A stretch of 64,000 nt of DNA from Physcomitrium patens (taxonomy: Eukaryota > Streptophyta > Bryopsida > Funariales > Funariaceae): the NCBI RefSeq assembly GCF_000002425.4, contig NC_037267.1, forward strand, positions 4,555,085 through 4,619,084. The letters are read 5' to 3'. Positions within the stretch are counted from its first letter, which is position 1. The number at the start of each line of letters is the position of its first letter. The notes under the pieces are model-generated. The model was not told the origin of the DNA. It saw only the letters and a list, made by a program, of their open reading frames with translations, and made no database searches. Positions 1-11,880 of the stretch are shown in pieces. A program made the position numbers and the translations under genes.

Positions 1-481
1 CGCAATATCAAGACCACTCGTGCTTGTGACAAGTTGGACTATCGAAGGCTGGGACCATTTTCTATTTCTGCACAAATCAATCTAGTTGCATATCGTTTAC
101 ATCTATCGGAGTCAACGAAAATCCATCCAGTATTCCACATGTCTCTTCTTGAACCATACAAGACAGTGGACATACAAAGAAGACGACAAGCTCCACCTCC
201 TCCTATAGAAGTGGACAATAATGAAGAGTTTGAAGTAGAAGAAGTCTTAGATTCAAGGCGACGCCAAAATAAATTAGAATATCTTATCCATTGGCACGGA
301 TATGGTATTAGTGAACGCACATGGGAGCCAATAAAAAATCTTGCAAATGCAGCAAAGGGGGTAGAGGCTTTTCATCGATGACATCCATCAAAATCTTGAT
401 GAAAATCTTCTTTATAAAAAGAAACAACATCTAGGCAAGATAACATTCTACTTTCAATTCTTGTTCGTAGCTTCGTTGTAG
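1..481 (+). pseudogene. Integrase C-terminus and chromodomain (A1)
   Basis: This is the end of the pol polyprotein. The GPY/F-like part includes YRLHLSESTKIHPVFHMSLL, the usual integrase tail motif. It is followed by a chromodomain with EFEVEEVLDSRRRQNKLEYL and then IHWHGYGISERTWEP, including the aromatic and acidic residues expected for binding a methylated histone tail. In this family the chromodomain is thought to steer insertion to heterochromatin. After the chromodomain the frame is broken by a TGA at 379-381 and further stops, with a likely indel near 355. The natural pol stop appears to be the TAG at 479-481, which A4 shares. There is no start codon because the gene enters from the left. 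Confidence 0.85.
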
Positions 482-497
482 TAGAAGCGCTCAAGAG

Positions 498-824
498 ATG
501 GAGAACCAACAACCAGCGGATTCAACTCAAGAGCCTTCATTTGCTGACCTGTTGGATGAGACATTACGATTGTCATAACCTTCAAGACGACGCAATCGAG
601 ATGAAGATCTTCAAGAATGACATGTTCTTCCTTGAATAGATGGTGAGATACAATGCGATTGGTATCACGATTTGGGAAGGGACTCCCGATGTTTGGTGAT
701 TTTGCTAGAGGTAGGAACAAGTCCTGATGGTATTCCAAATATTCTATTCGAAGGAAGTTACGAAGGTCTCAACAATGATCAAATAACTGGGTATCTTTCC
801 GCCCTGGTATGGGAACTACCGAAA
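498..824 (+). pseudogene. Extra 3' ORF of family A, copy in A1
   Basis: An ATG 16 bases after the pol stop opens a sense frame starting MENQQPADSTQEPSF, which matches the frame at 45214 in A4 codon for codon. Three stops interrupt it (TAA, TGA, TGA). At the same three codons A4 has CAA, CGA and CAA. The product is small, acidic near its N-terminus, and has a conserved centre (WYHDLGRDSRCLVILLEVG). I recognise no domain, no signal peptide and no membrane segment. Homology to A4 ends near 824, where unrelated sequence begins. The antisense strand is also open over 454-738, but the sense frame has the better start, length and position. Confidence 0.6.
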
Positions 825-1382
825 TGAATTGTAAAGTAATTCTATGGCTCTCATAAGTCTCCCTCACGTCACTCCACTCAAAATGACTCACTATCTCATA
901 AAACTTTCAAACACTAGTGTTACTTCAGCAAAGACACTATCAAGGTCTTGCACAAAACTCATATACTCACAAATCCAGGAGCAATGACTTCAACAACATA
1001 CTAGCAACACTCTACCATAAGATCCCAACCACCAAAGTAAGCAACAAAGAAATAATGCAAGAACAACTTACTTGGTAAGAGAGAATGGGCCCATAACCTA
1101 TTGAAACATAGAAAGCAAACTCCACACAAGCAAGTTAGGACCAGCAAGGTTGCACTTCACAAATAGAATGTGGTATGAGATGATTCTTCCCATGCCAACC
1201 CTTTTCTTATATACTAGTACCAAGGTACCATGTGTTACAATCCATATGGGATATCTCTTAGGACCAGCCCTCTCCTTGTATTCTAAGGCACTATAGACCA
1301 GCAACTAACCTTGTAGGATATCCCTCATTACTCATATACTCTATTGACCATTAGCAACAACTAAATGAGTTCTTTCCTTCAA
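825..1382. other. Foreign segment replacing the A1 3' end and LTR start
   Basis: A4 has the end of the 3' ORF, the polypurine tract and the first part of the LTR between the two flanking homologies. A1 instead carries about 560 bases with no similarity to A4. No protein domain was recognised. A 68-codon open frame on the minus strand (1098-1304) looks accidental. The segment could be a recombinant U3 from another subfamily, or an insertion plus a deletion. Confidence 0.5.
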
Positions 1383-1817
1383 CAGCTTTGACTTCATAGG
1401 TATCTTTAATTGACTTTTTGGATTAGAAACGTAGTCAATAAGTTGGCCATGTGCCACACATGTTGTTAGCTTGAAGATGAAGCTAACTATGTGGCCCACA
1501 CTTAGAAAAACTTGCCTTGTAAGTCAAGGCATGTGTCCTACAAAGTCAACACATATTGGACGTCCTATAGAACATCGCCACGTAGCCCCTAGTTAGATAA
1601 TATATATAGAGACAAGAGTGAAGGCTTCTTCACTTTTATCAACTCCTTTCTTGCTTCTAGTCTAGTTTCAAGGGTCTCTAGTTTTCTTGTCTTTTGGCAA
1701 TAGCCATTCCAGTTTCTCTTTCAATATATATACTTGTTTATATATATTTTGTTACCTCTCTTTGAGTGAAGGCTCACTTGTCTGAATTATTTTTTCATCG
1801 AGTTCTTGTCCTTGACA
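1383..1817 (+). repeat. Partial 3' LTR of A1 (U3 end, R, U5)
   Basis: This sequence is closely similar to 39977-40410 and 45807-46238. It includes the conserved inverted repeat around 1465-1490, a TATA-like TATATATAG near 1609, and the terminal TGACA at 1813-1817. The five bases that follow (ACTTA, 1818-1822) are the expected right copy of the target duplication. Its left partner is outside the window. Confidence 0.85.
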
Positions 1818-2905
1818 ACTTATCACAAAGAAGAGTAGTCTTGATATTACAACAAAATAACCATATCTTATCACCTACATTGAATTATGGTTGTTTCTTT
1901 TGATAGGCATCCACATTGATCTTTTGTCATTTTTGAGCTTTTTTTAATTGCACCTTCATTTTTTTATGTAGATTTGATAAATAATTTGCTAAATCTTTTG
2001 TTGTATAATTATCAACTTTTGAAAAGTCAAAAGTATCAAGTTATAGATAGTAGCCATAGTTGACAAAGAAAGGTGTTTGTTTTATAGAAAAATACATCAT
2101 ATTATTATAAGCAAACTTTGCCAATGACAAGAAGATTCTCCAATCATCTTATTGATAATTGATAGTACATCTTAAGTATTACTCCAAAACTTGATTTATG
2201 CACTCTATCCATCAATTTGAGAATAAAAGACTGAAGGAAGTTTTATATCTACTTTTAGAATCTTAAAAAGAGTTTTCTAAAATCTTCATACAAATTGAGT
2301 CCTTGTATTCAATATAATATCTTTTGATAATCCATGATATTGATAGATATTGTCATAGAAAAGCTTGGCAGTTTCTTCACTTGTGATAGATTTTATGTAT
2401 GGTACAAAATATGCCATTTTAGTAAAACAATCTATTATCATAAATATACAATCATACAAATCTGAGATTAGAAGATCTATGATAAAATCCATAGAAACAG
2501 AAGACCATGGTTGTTTTAAAATAGGTAATTGCTAAAGAAGTTTATGAGGTCAATGCCAAGGAATTTTTGACCTTGAACAAATATCACATGATTGAACAAA
2601 GTCTTTTGTAATCTTTCATATTTGCAGCCACCAAAAATCTTTGGATATTAGCTCCAAAGTTTAGTTGTATAAAAATATCTTGCTGTTGGAAAGTAGTGAT
2701 GTGCTTGAAGAACATATAAACATACTTCTCTTTTTGACACATATCGGTGTCCTTCAAAATAACGTAAGTTGTTCTTGAATTCAAACTTAGAAGTATCACA
2801 AGACTTAGAAGAAGTATTCTTAATATCATGAACAAGAAGATCAGAGGAAATACTTAATTGAATTTGTTTGAAAAAAGTTGAATCAACAATCAATGTTGAT
2901 TTCAT
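1818..2905 (-). pseudogene. Integrase relic (A2)
   Basis: The minus strand reads MDFIIDLLISDLYDCIFMII, then DCFTKMAYFVPYIKSITSEE and YHGLSKDIILNTRTQFV. This is the catalytic core around the first two metal-binding acidic residues. The second Asp lies in the ISDRG motif of A4 and is changed here (ILNTR). The N-terminal zinc-binding region with LNFGANIQRF and the DLLVHDIKNTS spacer lies at 2584-2905. Several stops and frameshifts are present. The DNA-strand-transfer enzyme is clearly dead. Confidence 0.8.
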
Positions 2906-4330
2906 TTCTTAAAGATGAAATTATTTTGTCTTCAATAAAATTATCTTTTGTTGATCAAACCTGCATGTCTTTTTTGAGATGCAAGATAAAAATATTTAGA
3001 AATGGCATCAAATAAACCTTATTGTTTTCTTAGCCGATAAACTTGACAAAGACATGCTCCAATAAACTTGGCAATGATTCAAAATACAAGCCAAAATAAA
3101 ATATTTGATGTTCTTGTGATTTATATACACAATAATTAGATTGAAAGCACCTTTTAGATAATGATGTCATTCTTAAAAAGAATTTATAATTGCAAAAAGT
3201 TTTTTATCATGGATCTCATAGTTAATCCTGGCTATTGAAAATTTTTTGGAATAAAAAGCTACTGGGTGAAGTTTATCATTTATTCCCATTTGTGATAATA
3301 TAACACTCAAAGCAAAGTCTGATGCATTTGTTTCTATAAAGAATATCCTAGAAAAGTCAACGCAATACAAAATTGGTGTAAAAACAAAGACTTCCTTTAA
3401 TGCTTTAAATGCTACTTGTACTTCATGATTCTATTGAAGTTTGTCTTTTCAAGTTGAACGGGTAACTAGAGCTATAATTTGAGAGAAGTTCTTGATGAAG
3501 ATCTGATAGTAGTTGGCAAATTTCAAAAAATATTGGACATCTCAGATTTTTTTTGAGATCTTTCAATCTATAATTGTTTGAACTTTCTTAGGATCCATCA
3601 TAAGTCTATTGTTTAAAATGATGTAAGCTAAGAAGTCAATTTCAGTAGTGTAGAATATACACTTTTCTAACTTGGCATAGAGTCTTGCATCTCTTAAACT
3701 TTGTAATTCACAACAAATATAAAGTTCATATTTTTTTGTGTTCTTAGAATAGATTAAAATATTATCTACATAACAAACACTAAAATTATCCAAAAACTCT
3801 GAAAAAATATCATTTATAAAATATTAAAAAGATGCTAGTACATTTATAAGTCTAAAAAGCATGACATTATATTCAAAATGTGTGTACTTGGTTTGAAATG
3901 TAATCTTTTACTTATCTCTTTTTTGATGTATACTAGATTGTATGTTCTTTGTAGATCTATTTTTGTATAAATCTTAGTTTCATTCAATTGATCAAGAAGT
4001 TCACATATTAAAGGTAGTCGGTACCTGTTCTTGATGATAATCTTCTTAAGTCTTGAATAATCAATACACATCTACAATGATCTATGTTTTTTCTTCACAA
4101 ATAGAATACGAGCTCTAGTTGGAAATTTAGAATAGCGTATGAAGTTCTTGGCCAAATTCTCTTCAATAAACTCTTTGAATTTGGCTAATTCATTTTGTAA
4201 TAAATTGTAAATCGATCTAAATGGCAATTATGCTCTTTCTTGAAGGTCAATTGAGCAATCATAGGAACGATATTCTGGAAGAATATTTGCATTCTTTTTC
4301 TCATATACATCTTAAAATTCTTAATATTGA
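2906..4330 (-). pseudogene. Reverse transcriptase and RNase H relic (A2)
   Basis: RNase H is visible at 3173-3370 ([18 protein letters not shown], then [20 protein letters not shown]). The RT palm is at 3563-3793, with FSVCYVDNILIYSKN where the catalytic YxDD reads YVDN, so one metal-binding Asp is lost. The fingers region is at 3844-4071 (MCIDYSRLKKIIIKNRYRLP, TKIDLQRTYNLV). The order and spacing match A4. The frame is broken by stops between these blocks. Confidence 0.8.
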
Positions 4331-5930
4331 CTTGAAATGCTACTTAAAGTCTTTGTACCATTAGAAACAGATGTGGCATAAATGACATAAGGTGATTTTT
4401 CTTTTGTAGCATGCAAGAAAGCTCTTGCACCTATAAATATAGCTTTAGTTATAATAGACTTGTGATTTTCTACTTGATTAACTACATTCTTAGTTATACT
4501 TTCAAAAAAGTCAAGACTACAAGAAATCCAATTTACTTAAGGGTTGTATTTTTTTTTAACCAAAATAAATCTAAAATGATTGGATTAAAGAGAGATCTAA
4601 TGATATTAAATACTACAAAGCTATTATGACCATTGATTATTACTTCTATAGAAATTTTTTTGTGAGTAACATCTCCAAAAGATAACGGATGACCATCTAT
4701 GACTTCTACGTGAATAAATTTAGTTTTTTTTTTTTAACTAAAGATATACTAAATCTTTTAGTAAGTTCTTCATCTAGAAAATACACCAAGATTTTTGAAT
4801 CTAACAAGGTAAAAGCTTTGTAATGTATAGGTTTTAAAATAATAATTAATATAAAACAAAGAGAGAGTTCTAAAGAGAGAATAAGACTATTAGGTATTCT
4901 ATAAGGTTTTAGCTACAAGGTTCCTATTATTGCTAGACAAACTCATTTTCTAATATATTATCTTTTTTTTCATTTTTACTTTTTATTTTATAATTGTGTC
5001 GCTTTTTTGGACAATATTGAGTAGTATGCTTAGATTCTCCACAATATAAGTATAATCCTTCTTGATGGCAATAAGTCTTTTCTTGCTCAATAAAAGGTTT
5101 GAAATATATTGCATCAATTTGCATACCTTCTACTTTTGAATGTATGTATTGAAAAGTTGTTGGTGTTGCCATTGAATTATAGTAACATTGTGGCTCACTT
5201 ATCGGACTCTTAGATCAAAATTTGAAAAGTCAATTGTTACACTTCATAGCAAAGTCAATTGCTTGACTCAATGTTTGAAAATCAGATAAGTTGAGCATCA
5301 ATTTTTTTAACTCATATTATAATCTATAGAAAAATTTGCTAATAAGTGTAGCATCATCCTACTTGATATTAGTTATAAGTTGTCAAAATTGTAAAGCATA
5401 TAATATTACGGATTGATTGTCTTATCATAAAATATGAATCTTGTTGGTTGCAATACGAGTTGCATCATGTTCTCCATATATGGATAGAAACTCTACTAAA
5501 AAAGTTTCTAAATTATCCAATATTAAAATTTGTTGTTTAAAAAAAGATAAAAATCATGATAATGCTAAATCTAAAGAAGTGTAATACTGAATCTAATTTA
5601 AGATCTTGGAGTTGGATAGCTTTAGAATTGAAGTTCAAGAATAAGTTGTACTTTATTGATAAAGCGTCAAAATTTAGATCTTGTGTCATCAAACTTCTCA
5701 AGCAAGCCAACTCTTGGTTATCTAGTACCAAAAGGACATTCCATCATAAGAAAAGGTACACAATTGGGTACAGATGTTGAAATAGCTTCAATTATATCTT
5801 TATCTTCACTTCCTACTATTTTTGTTGCTCCTTGTGGTAGTAAATAGAGTTGATGCATCGCAAGCATTAACTTCTTCAATTGTTCTTATATTTGTGCTAT
5901 TGTATTCTTCATTTCAATAAGCTCTACCAT
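4331..5930 (-). pseudogene. Gag and protease relic (A2)
   Basis: Gag starts at the ATG whose complement is 5928-5930 (MVELIEMKNTIAQI), followed by a TAA at codon 15 that A4 also has. The nucleocapsid zinc knuckle is readable at 4933-5172 as CGESKHTTQYC, preceded by RQEGLYLY-like sequence in A4. The protease region follows to the left, roughly 4480-4920, and is too broken to show its catalytic Asp clearly. Stops are frequent. Confidence 0.7.
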
Positions 5931-6131
5931 ATTAATACTTAAAAAATAAATATCTTATATCACTCAAGAAGAAAGGACTTGAGAATAAAGAAGATACTAA
6001 GAATAATATTAGTTTAGAAGAAGGTAATCCACAACTTCTAATATGTTTATGTCTTATCAAGAAAAAATGATAATCCACTCTTAATCAAAAGAAGAAAAAA
6101 CTCTAATATTGCAAGTGTACTCTTATCAATT

Positions 6132-6644
6132 TGTCAAAGATATGAACTTGAAGAAGATGTATAAACCTAAAAATTTGTATAAAAATAAAGTGAAAAAATA
6201 ACAGTAGAGTAATATGTATATTAAAAGAAAATTGAAATAGCTATTGTCAAAAGATGAAGAAAGTAAAGACTCTTAAATCTAGACTAGAAGCAAGAAAGAA
6301 ATTGATAAGAGTGAAGAAGGCTATACTCTTGCCTTTATATATACTATCTAACTAAGAGCTACATGGCAATGTTTTGTAGGACTTCTAATATGTCTTAACT
6401 TTGTAGGACACATGCCTTAGCTTGTAAGGTAAGTTTTCTATGTATGGGCCACATAGTTAGCTTGTTCTTTAAGCTACCAATATTTATGGTACATGGTCAA
6501 CTTGTTGACCACATTTCTAACCTAAAAATTCAATTATTCATACATGTAAAGTTAAAACAACATCTATGAAACTTCTACAAAAGATATTATAGAATTAATC
6601 TATTTTTATATATTTTTATTTAATCATATAGGTAATTATTGATT

Positions 6645-6675
<31 letters not shown>

Positions 6676-6683
6676 CTGTGACA
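6132..6683 (-). repeat. 5' LTR of A2
   Basis: The LTR runs from TGTCA at 6132 (plus-strand view) to TGACA at 6683, 552 bp. It aligns in reverse complement with the 561-bp LTRs of A4, including the U5 block near 6190-6330. The U3 tip has decayed into an alternating TA run (6645-6676). The leader sequence left of 6132 resembles the leader after the A4 5' LTR. Confidence 0.8.
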
Positions 6684-6900
6684 ACTAGCCAAAAGTATTA
6701 GTCCTAATTGTATTGCATAAATCTCAAGTTACCAATATAAATCTTGACTTTGAATAATAATTACAAAGTCAAACTAAATTCTATAAAAACAAGCCTTACA
6801 TCTTAAAAACAAGCTCTAAATTAACTCTTCAACACTAATCATTGATCTTCAAATGCCTCCCTATTTTGTCTTAAGTCATCATTTTAGTAGTTGGAGGTCT
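6684..6900 (+). repeat. Inverted copy of the family B leader and gag start
   Basis: This stretch is the diverged reverse complement of 14195-14410, the 5' leader and gag start of the family B element. It therefore belongs to a second, plus-oriented B copy. Its upstream side was cut by A2. The next 130 bases (6901-7028) are slightly richer in GC and unassigned. Confidence 0.65.
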
Positions 6901-7028
6901 GATTTCAACCCTATGTCACAAATGGTCGACCCCCGGATATTAATCTAACCTATCCTAAGAATTTTTTAGTCCAATCTTACTCTCAACTTAACTCTAGTAT
7001 CGACCATGCTAGTTATTTACCTCTTTTA

Positions 7029-7260
7029 ACCTGATTTTGTTAATTTATGGTCTTTTTAAAGCAATAGAAGAGTTTGTATAGCCTAGAAGATAAAATTATT
7101 AATCAACCTTCAATCTACTAACTATTAAGAAAGGAGTTAATAATTTTATAAAAGCCATGTTTAAATATCTTAAATTATTATTGAATCAATATAATTAGAT
7201 ATTAATTAAAAATTTATTTTTGATTATATATTCAATATATGTTTATGTTACAATATGACA
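7029..7260 (-). repeat. 3' LTR portion of family B with adjacent polypurine tract
   Basis: This direct repeat matches 14763-14999. The minus-strand LTR start is at 7260. Just inside the element, the minus strand reads AAAGGAGATGGA before TGTCAT, a good polypurine tract for plus-strand priming. The far LTR boundary is not resolved. Confidence 0.65.
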
Positions 7261-7985
7261 TCCATCTCCTTTGAACTTGTGCATCTCCCAATATATGCCA
7301 AATAAATTATATTTCACAATTGACATCACATCATTTCTTTATTTTTTACATCAAATCTTTTATTATTATTTTTACCATCAATTTTAAAATAATTATCTTC
7401 AAAAATATTGATATCTTTAGCATGATCCTCCACATTGATTTCTCTATCTTGTCCTTTAAAAATCTTCACTTATTTCTTAGAAATAGGTATCTTCAACCTT
7501 ATACCATCCAACTTCTTTAATAAATATGTGATATTATCATAAACCATTACTACTATGTATCATCCAAACCAACATTTTGAAAACTTTTATTAAATACTAT
7601 GTTGGTTATCTAGATTATTATGATAAATAAGTACTCAATCAACTTCTTCAATTGCTCTAGGCCTTAATTGATATTGCTTATCAAATCGAGTCTTATTCCC
7701 TAACCTTGCCTTTTGCAACCTTTCTAATACTAGTTCTACATCTTCCAATCTTTGTTTAAGTTGCCAAATTCTAATAGTCAACAATTTCTTTCTTGTCAAT
7801 GTATCTTCCAAGTTGGTACATGTTCTTCAATTGGCATAATTGATTATTAACCTATCATAAGTTCTACCAATATATATCCCATCATTGAACTATGTATTGT
7901 TTGATCTATCCATAATGTATTAAGCAAAAGTAGAAGCCATTCTTTCACTATTCTATTGCAAGTATGAGTCATCAAATTGAGGCAT
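7261..7985 (-). pseudogene. Integrase C-terminal region (family B)
   Basis: The minus strand keeps an integrase tail. Readable pieces are VPTW before a Gln/Leu-rich helix (QLKQRLEDVELVLERLQKA), then a GPY/F-like block ending YDNITYLLKKLDGIRLKIPI. The last part (VEDHAKDINIFEDNYF) is acidic and runs to the polypurine tract. Stops occur about every 20-30 codons. It continues the core at 9101-9770 after the intervening insertion. Confidence 0.6.
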
Positions 7986-9100
7986 TAGTTATTTTAGAAT
8001 AAAAAGATGTATTTAGAGTACTTTGAACCACAATATATGGTGAATAGTATATAAATCTTTAGATAAATAGAAAATTAGAATGTTACTTATAGAATTGGAA
8101 TCTTAGTAAGTCTTGGAGGCAATTATCTTAATTGGTTTAGTATTTTTTTATTTAATATTGAGTATTGAGAGATATTTACTAAGATCAATATTTATATTGG
8201 TCTTCTACCTATACATATTACTTATAAGAAAAACTATAAAGGTTAGTTAGTAGTTAGAAGAAGTATGAGTAAGAACTTCCTGTCTTTTTAGTTAGTTATA
8301 TAGAAAGTAGGATTTATAGTAGATTTAAATTGATTTTATTACTTTAAAATTATAAAAATAGAAAATTATAGCTTTAATTTGATATTAGTATTATAAAACC
8401 ATTATAGAAATTTTAAAATTTTATTTAGAATATTTTAGGAATTTTTAAAGTAATTTTCAAGATTTTAGTAAAAATGAGTTTTACCACTTCGGGGGCCATC
8501 ATGAAGAAATAGAGCAAGATTTGAAGGCCATCTAAGGTTCCTAAGCTAATTCGATGTTATTAAATACCATGGTAAAGTTAAAAATGTAAAATTATTGATT
8601 TACTAGTAAAAAACAGAAGGACGAGCAGCTAGTGTAGTTCTTGTAGGAAGGGAAGTGCACAAGTCCTATATGGGTTGTAGCACCTTGAAGGTAGTCAGAA
8701 AGATAAGACTAAGGCCTCGTGGCTTATTTTTGAGATCTATATAGACTACTTGTTAACCTTGGTGAGGTTCAAAATCTTGATTTCTTAAGTAACTTATCCT
8801 TGAAGTAAAAATTATTTTCTTAATTTTTTATTTATTTACTTATTATTTTTAAACCTTCATTACTTACTCATAATAACTCAAATTTACATGTCTTTTATAC
8901 CATTAGAAAGATAAAAAATTATATTTTCGAAAAATATATTTTTTATTTTTATTTTTTATTTTTTATTAGATAAAAACTCAATGAATAAACAATGATTAAT
9001 TTTATGGTATATAATTGCTTGATTGCAATTGTTTCACTTCTTTTTGTATTTTATTTCTTTTGTTCTTATTTTTACTACTTCTACTTCACACCACCAATTA
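7986..9100. other. Insertion inside family B integrase, probably a solo LTR
   Basis: Integrase homology stops near 9100 and resumes near 7985. The roughly 1.1 kb between has no readable protein on either strand and is AT-rich with a GC-richer patch at 8490-8720. Its size and lack of coding capacity fit a solo LTR, but the ends were not defined. Confidence 0.4.
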
Positions 9101-9770
9101 CAAGCAACTCTTAATCAAAGCCATCTTGTAATTAGATTAAAAAGTAAATTTTACACTCACAACAAGCCTTAATCAAGGCTTTTACAATTAGTGGGTGATT
9201 ACTTTCACTCTTTGCATTCTCATCTTGATTATAAGCAGTAGTCAATCGTAATTTAATTCCACATCTCTTAAAGGATTCACAAGCTTCATGTATGTCTAAT
9301 TCTCTATAATCTATAGCAATCTTTCTTACAAATCCATAGTTACAAATAACATCTTCAAGTAAAAACTTGCATATTTCTTCTATAAACTTGATTCTTACTA
9401 CCTTGTCTTCTACTTGGTTTAATAAATATTTATAAATCAACACTAAATATTCCATTTGCTATAATTTCATCAGCATAATAATCAAATCTATAATCTATTT
9501 AAAATGAATAATCAAAGGATATGTTGGATGTAAACCATCTCAATATTGTATATTTGAATACATCGAAAAAATTACATAAGCTTCTACAAATAAAGCTATA
9601 TCTCAATACATATTCTTCTAACTATATCATTCTTTTAATGTAGTAAAAGTAGTCCAAATTCTTCTATGCTTCATCCATAGACTATTATAAAATTTCTTGA
9701 GTAGTCTGTGTTGATCTTTCTTTGTACCTACTATTCATTGTGGCATTCTAATATTTGATTTTGGCCTTTT
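9101..9770 (-). pseudogene. Integrase core and zinc-binding domain (family B)
   Basis: The open frame at 9132-9455 encodes NYGFVRKIAIDYRELDIHEA and IKLRLTTAYNQDENAKSESN, followed by HPLIVKALIKAC. This is the gypsy integrase core in which the second catalytic Asp is kept (IAIDYREL) and the catalytic Glu follows NQDENAK (AKSESN). Right of it, 9480-9730 gives decayed zinc-domain sequence ending HRDGLHPTYP-like. Frames are broken and the enzyme is inactive. Confidence 0.75.
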
Positions 9771-10449
9771 TCATAGAAATAATCCTTGTAATATAAACTT
9801 ATATGTTTTTTTTTTTATCTTTCTAAATTTTTCAACTAACCAATTAACATGCTTGGTTAATGTGTTCAAATGATGTCTAATATCTAATAACTCTTTTTCA
9901 TAATTTTCTTCATAAAATTGCTTATCTTTCTTATTCAAATGTGCAATCAAATAAACTTTTGTACTCACATCATCAATATCTTTAATCATCTCATCTTTTC
10001 TATCATATATTACTCAAGATAATATATTTGCTATCAAATTATCTTTTCTCACAATGTGTCTAAATTCCAAATTTAATGACTTGATATAAGCAATCCATTT
10101 TAACATTATAATATTTGATATTGTATAATTAGTAATCATTCAAAGTAAAGACAAACCATCGATTTCAATTACAAACATTTCTTCAATCAAATAATCTTTT
10201 TTCAATTTTAATAACTGAAATAACTCTCCATAATTCCCTTATTACCTATAAATATGTATTGTGGTGACTACTTAAAACCTTAGCTCCAAATTGCACTGCA
10301 AATCTGTATCCATTCAAATCATCTTCATCTTTAGTCCATCTAATGGCAATCAGACTAGTATCCACTATAAAAAACATTAGTCTATTGTACTTATAATCAA
10401 TTTTTTTAAATATTGGAAGTAATGTCAGTAATCTCTTCAATCTTTGCAC
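9771..10449 (-). pseudogene. RNase H relic (family B)
   Basis: 10246-10449 encodes FIVDTSLIAIRWTKDEDDLN then YRFAVQFGAKVLSSHHNTYL. This matches the start of retroelement RNase H with its first catalytic Asp (VDTS). The open frame 9771-9989 (IKDIDDVSTKVYLIAHLNKK) is the linker towards integrase. The intervening sequence contains stops. Confidence 0.65.
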
Positions 10450-11420
10450 TGCTTTAATATGCTTTTCTTTCCATTTAAATTGATAGTTTTTTCATAATAG
10501 TTCATACAATAGATCTGCTTTATGAGTTTAGTTACAAATCCAAATATGATAAAATACTTATGCACCTAAAAACCTACAAATCTTTGTTAAAGAACTCCAA
10601 TCTTCTTTCATTCTTCTAATTGCATCAACTTTAGTTGGATTTGATTTTCTTCCAAAAAATCTATATAAATATCTAGTAATTATGACCTCTTATATTTCAA
10701 ATATATATTTTTTATCCAATAATGTATAATGAATTTCTTTAAGCCGAGTCAATATTTTTTTACAAACTTATATATGATCAACAACATACTTAGAATACCT
10801 TCTCTTATCTAAAGTTTCATCATTCTCTTCTTCTTTGCACCCTTTAATATGAATATTATCTAGAAAAAAGTATAGTCTTTTTAGGAATGTAATCTCTCAA
10901 CACCTTATTCATCCCATTCATCATATGCGCAACTAAGTTAATTGCACCTTAAAAAAGTGTACATATTCTAAATAAGCCAAGTAGTGTTTTTATTTTTGTC
11001 ATATCTCTACTCTCTTTTACAAGTTGAAATTGGTCATAGCTTAAATACAAATCATCTATTGAGTAGATTATCTTTCCTACAAATGCTTTAAGAAATTCAT
11101 CTACTATTGATCCAATTCATGCATTTTTAATAGTTATCACATTCATTGGTTGCATATCTTAAATAAATTATAATGAACCATTTTTTTTAGATATTCTAAA
11201 CCATTAACTAAAATATAGTACAAAAAAGGGCTCCAAAATCTTCATCTTCATCTTCTCTTTCAATAATTCCACTAAGCTTGGTAAATGTACCTTTGGTACT
11301 AGAATTGGCCTTTAATTCTAAAGTACATGTAGTATAGTGAAAATAACCATAGGCATTAAAATATTTGAAACTACACACTTAATTTTGTGAAATTCAAAGG
11401 CAAATGATCTACTTTGTTTT
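10450..11420 (-). pseudogene. Reverse transcriptase relic (family B)
   Basis: On the minus strand, left of 11130, the sequence reads VDEFLKAFVGKIIYSIDDLY then LSYDQFQLVKESRDMTKI. This is the RT palm with the first catalytic Asp present (SIDDLY). Downstream, the metal-binding box reads FFLDNIHIKG, where FLDD is expected, so the last Asp has become Asn (GAT to AAT). Frameshifts and stops are numerous. Confidence 0.65.
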
Positions 11421-11839
11421 GCCAACATTTCTTTGAAGCAAAAAATTACCTCTGACAATAAAGAACCATCAAAATCAATCTTTAATTCTTCAAAAGTCTC
11501 TTTAATGAACTTATGCTCAATATTCTTTAGATTTCTTAAGCTCTTTTTTCTTGATACTTCTTCTTTTTATTCTATAGAATCTTTTGACAAAGGTCTAGCA
11601 ATAAATTTTACCTTCTTATCTATTATCTTATATTTTATTTCTATAGTAACCTTTGATGCTTGAAAAGATTCAATTATATCATAAATTTTTTTGAATGAAT
11701 TTGTATAACTTTATCATCATTATCTAATCTAATAGATACAATCAATTTTAAAGGATCTTGTAGTCTATTTTCTTCATAAATACTAATAATCTTTTCATTA
11801 TCTTTTAATAATCTTAATCCATATAACTCTTTTTTAATA

Positions 11840-11880
<41 letters not shown>

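Larger units (their letters stand above)
1..1817 (+). mobile_element. Family A chromodomain Ty3/gypsy element, copy A1 (3' end only)
   Basis: The window opens inside the integrase of a gypsy element whose complete relative is A4 at 39850-46238. Visible parts in order are the integrase C-terminus with chromodomain, an extra 3' ORF, a foreign segment (825-1382) and the 3' part of the LTR, which ends in TGACA at 1817. The adjoining base at 1818 falls abruptly inside the integrase of A2 on the other strand, with no A2 LTR. This shows that A1 inserted into A2. The 5' part of A1 and the rest of A2 should lie to the left of the window. Confidence 0.85.
1818..6683 (-). mobile_element. Family A gypsy element, copy A2 (missing its 3' end in the window)
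   Basis: Read on the minus strand from right to left, this copy has a 5' LTR (6683-6132), gag, protease, reverse transcriptase, RNase H and most of integrase. It is cut at 1818 by the insertion of A1. All frames are heavily broken. The base next to its LTR tip (6684) lies within family B-like sequence, so A2 itself inserted into an older B fragment. The adjacent ACTAG (6684-6688) is the candidate target duplication. Confidence 0.85.

Noticed and set aside
454-738. Antisense open frame of 94 codons over the 3' ORF, also open at 45170-45454
   Set aside because: It is open in both copies, so not excluded, but it has no promoter or position logic, starts inside the sense gene and overlaps pol. 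The sense frame has the shared ATG just after pol and reciprocal stop repair. It is kept only as an alternative in the finding.
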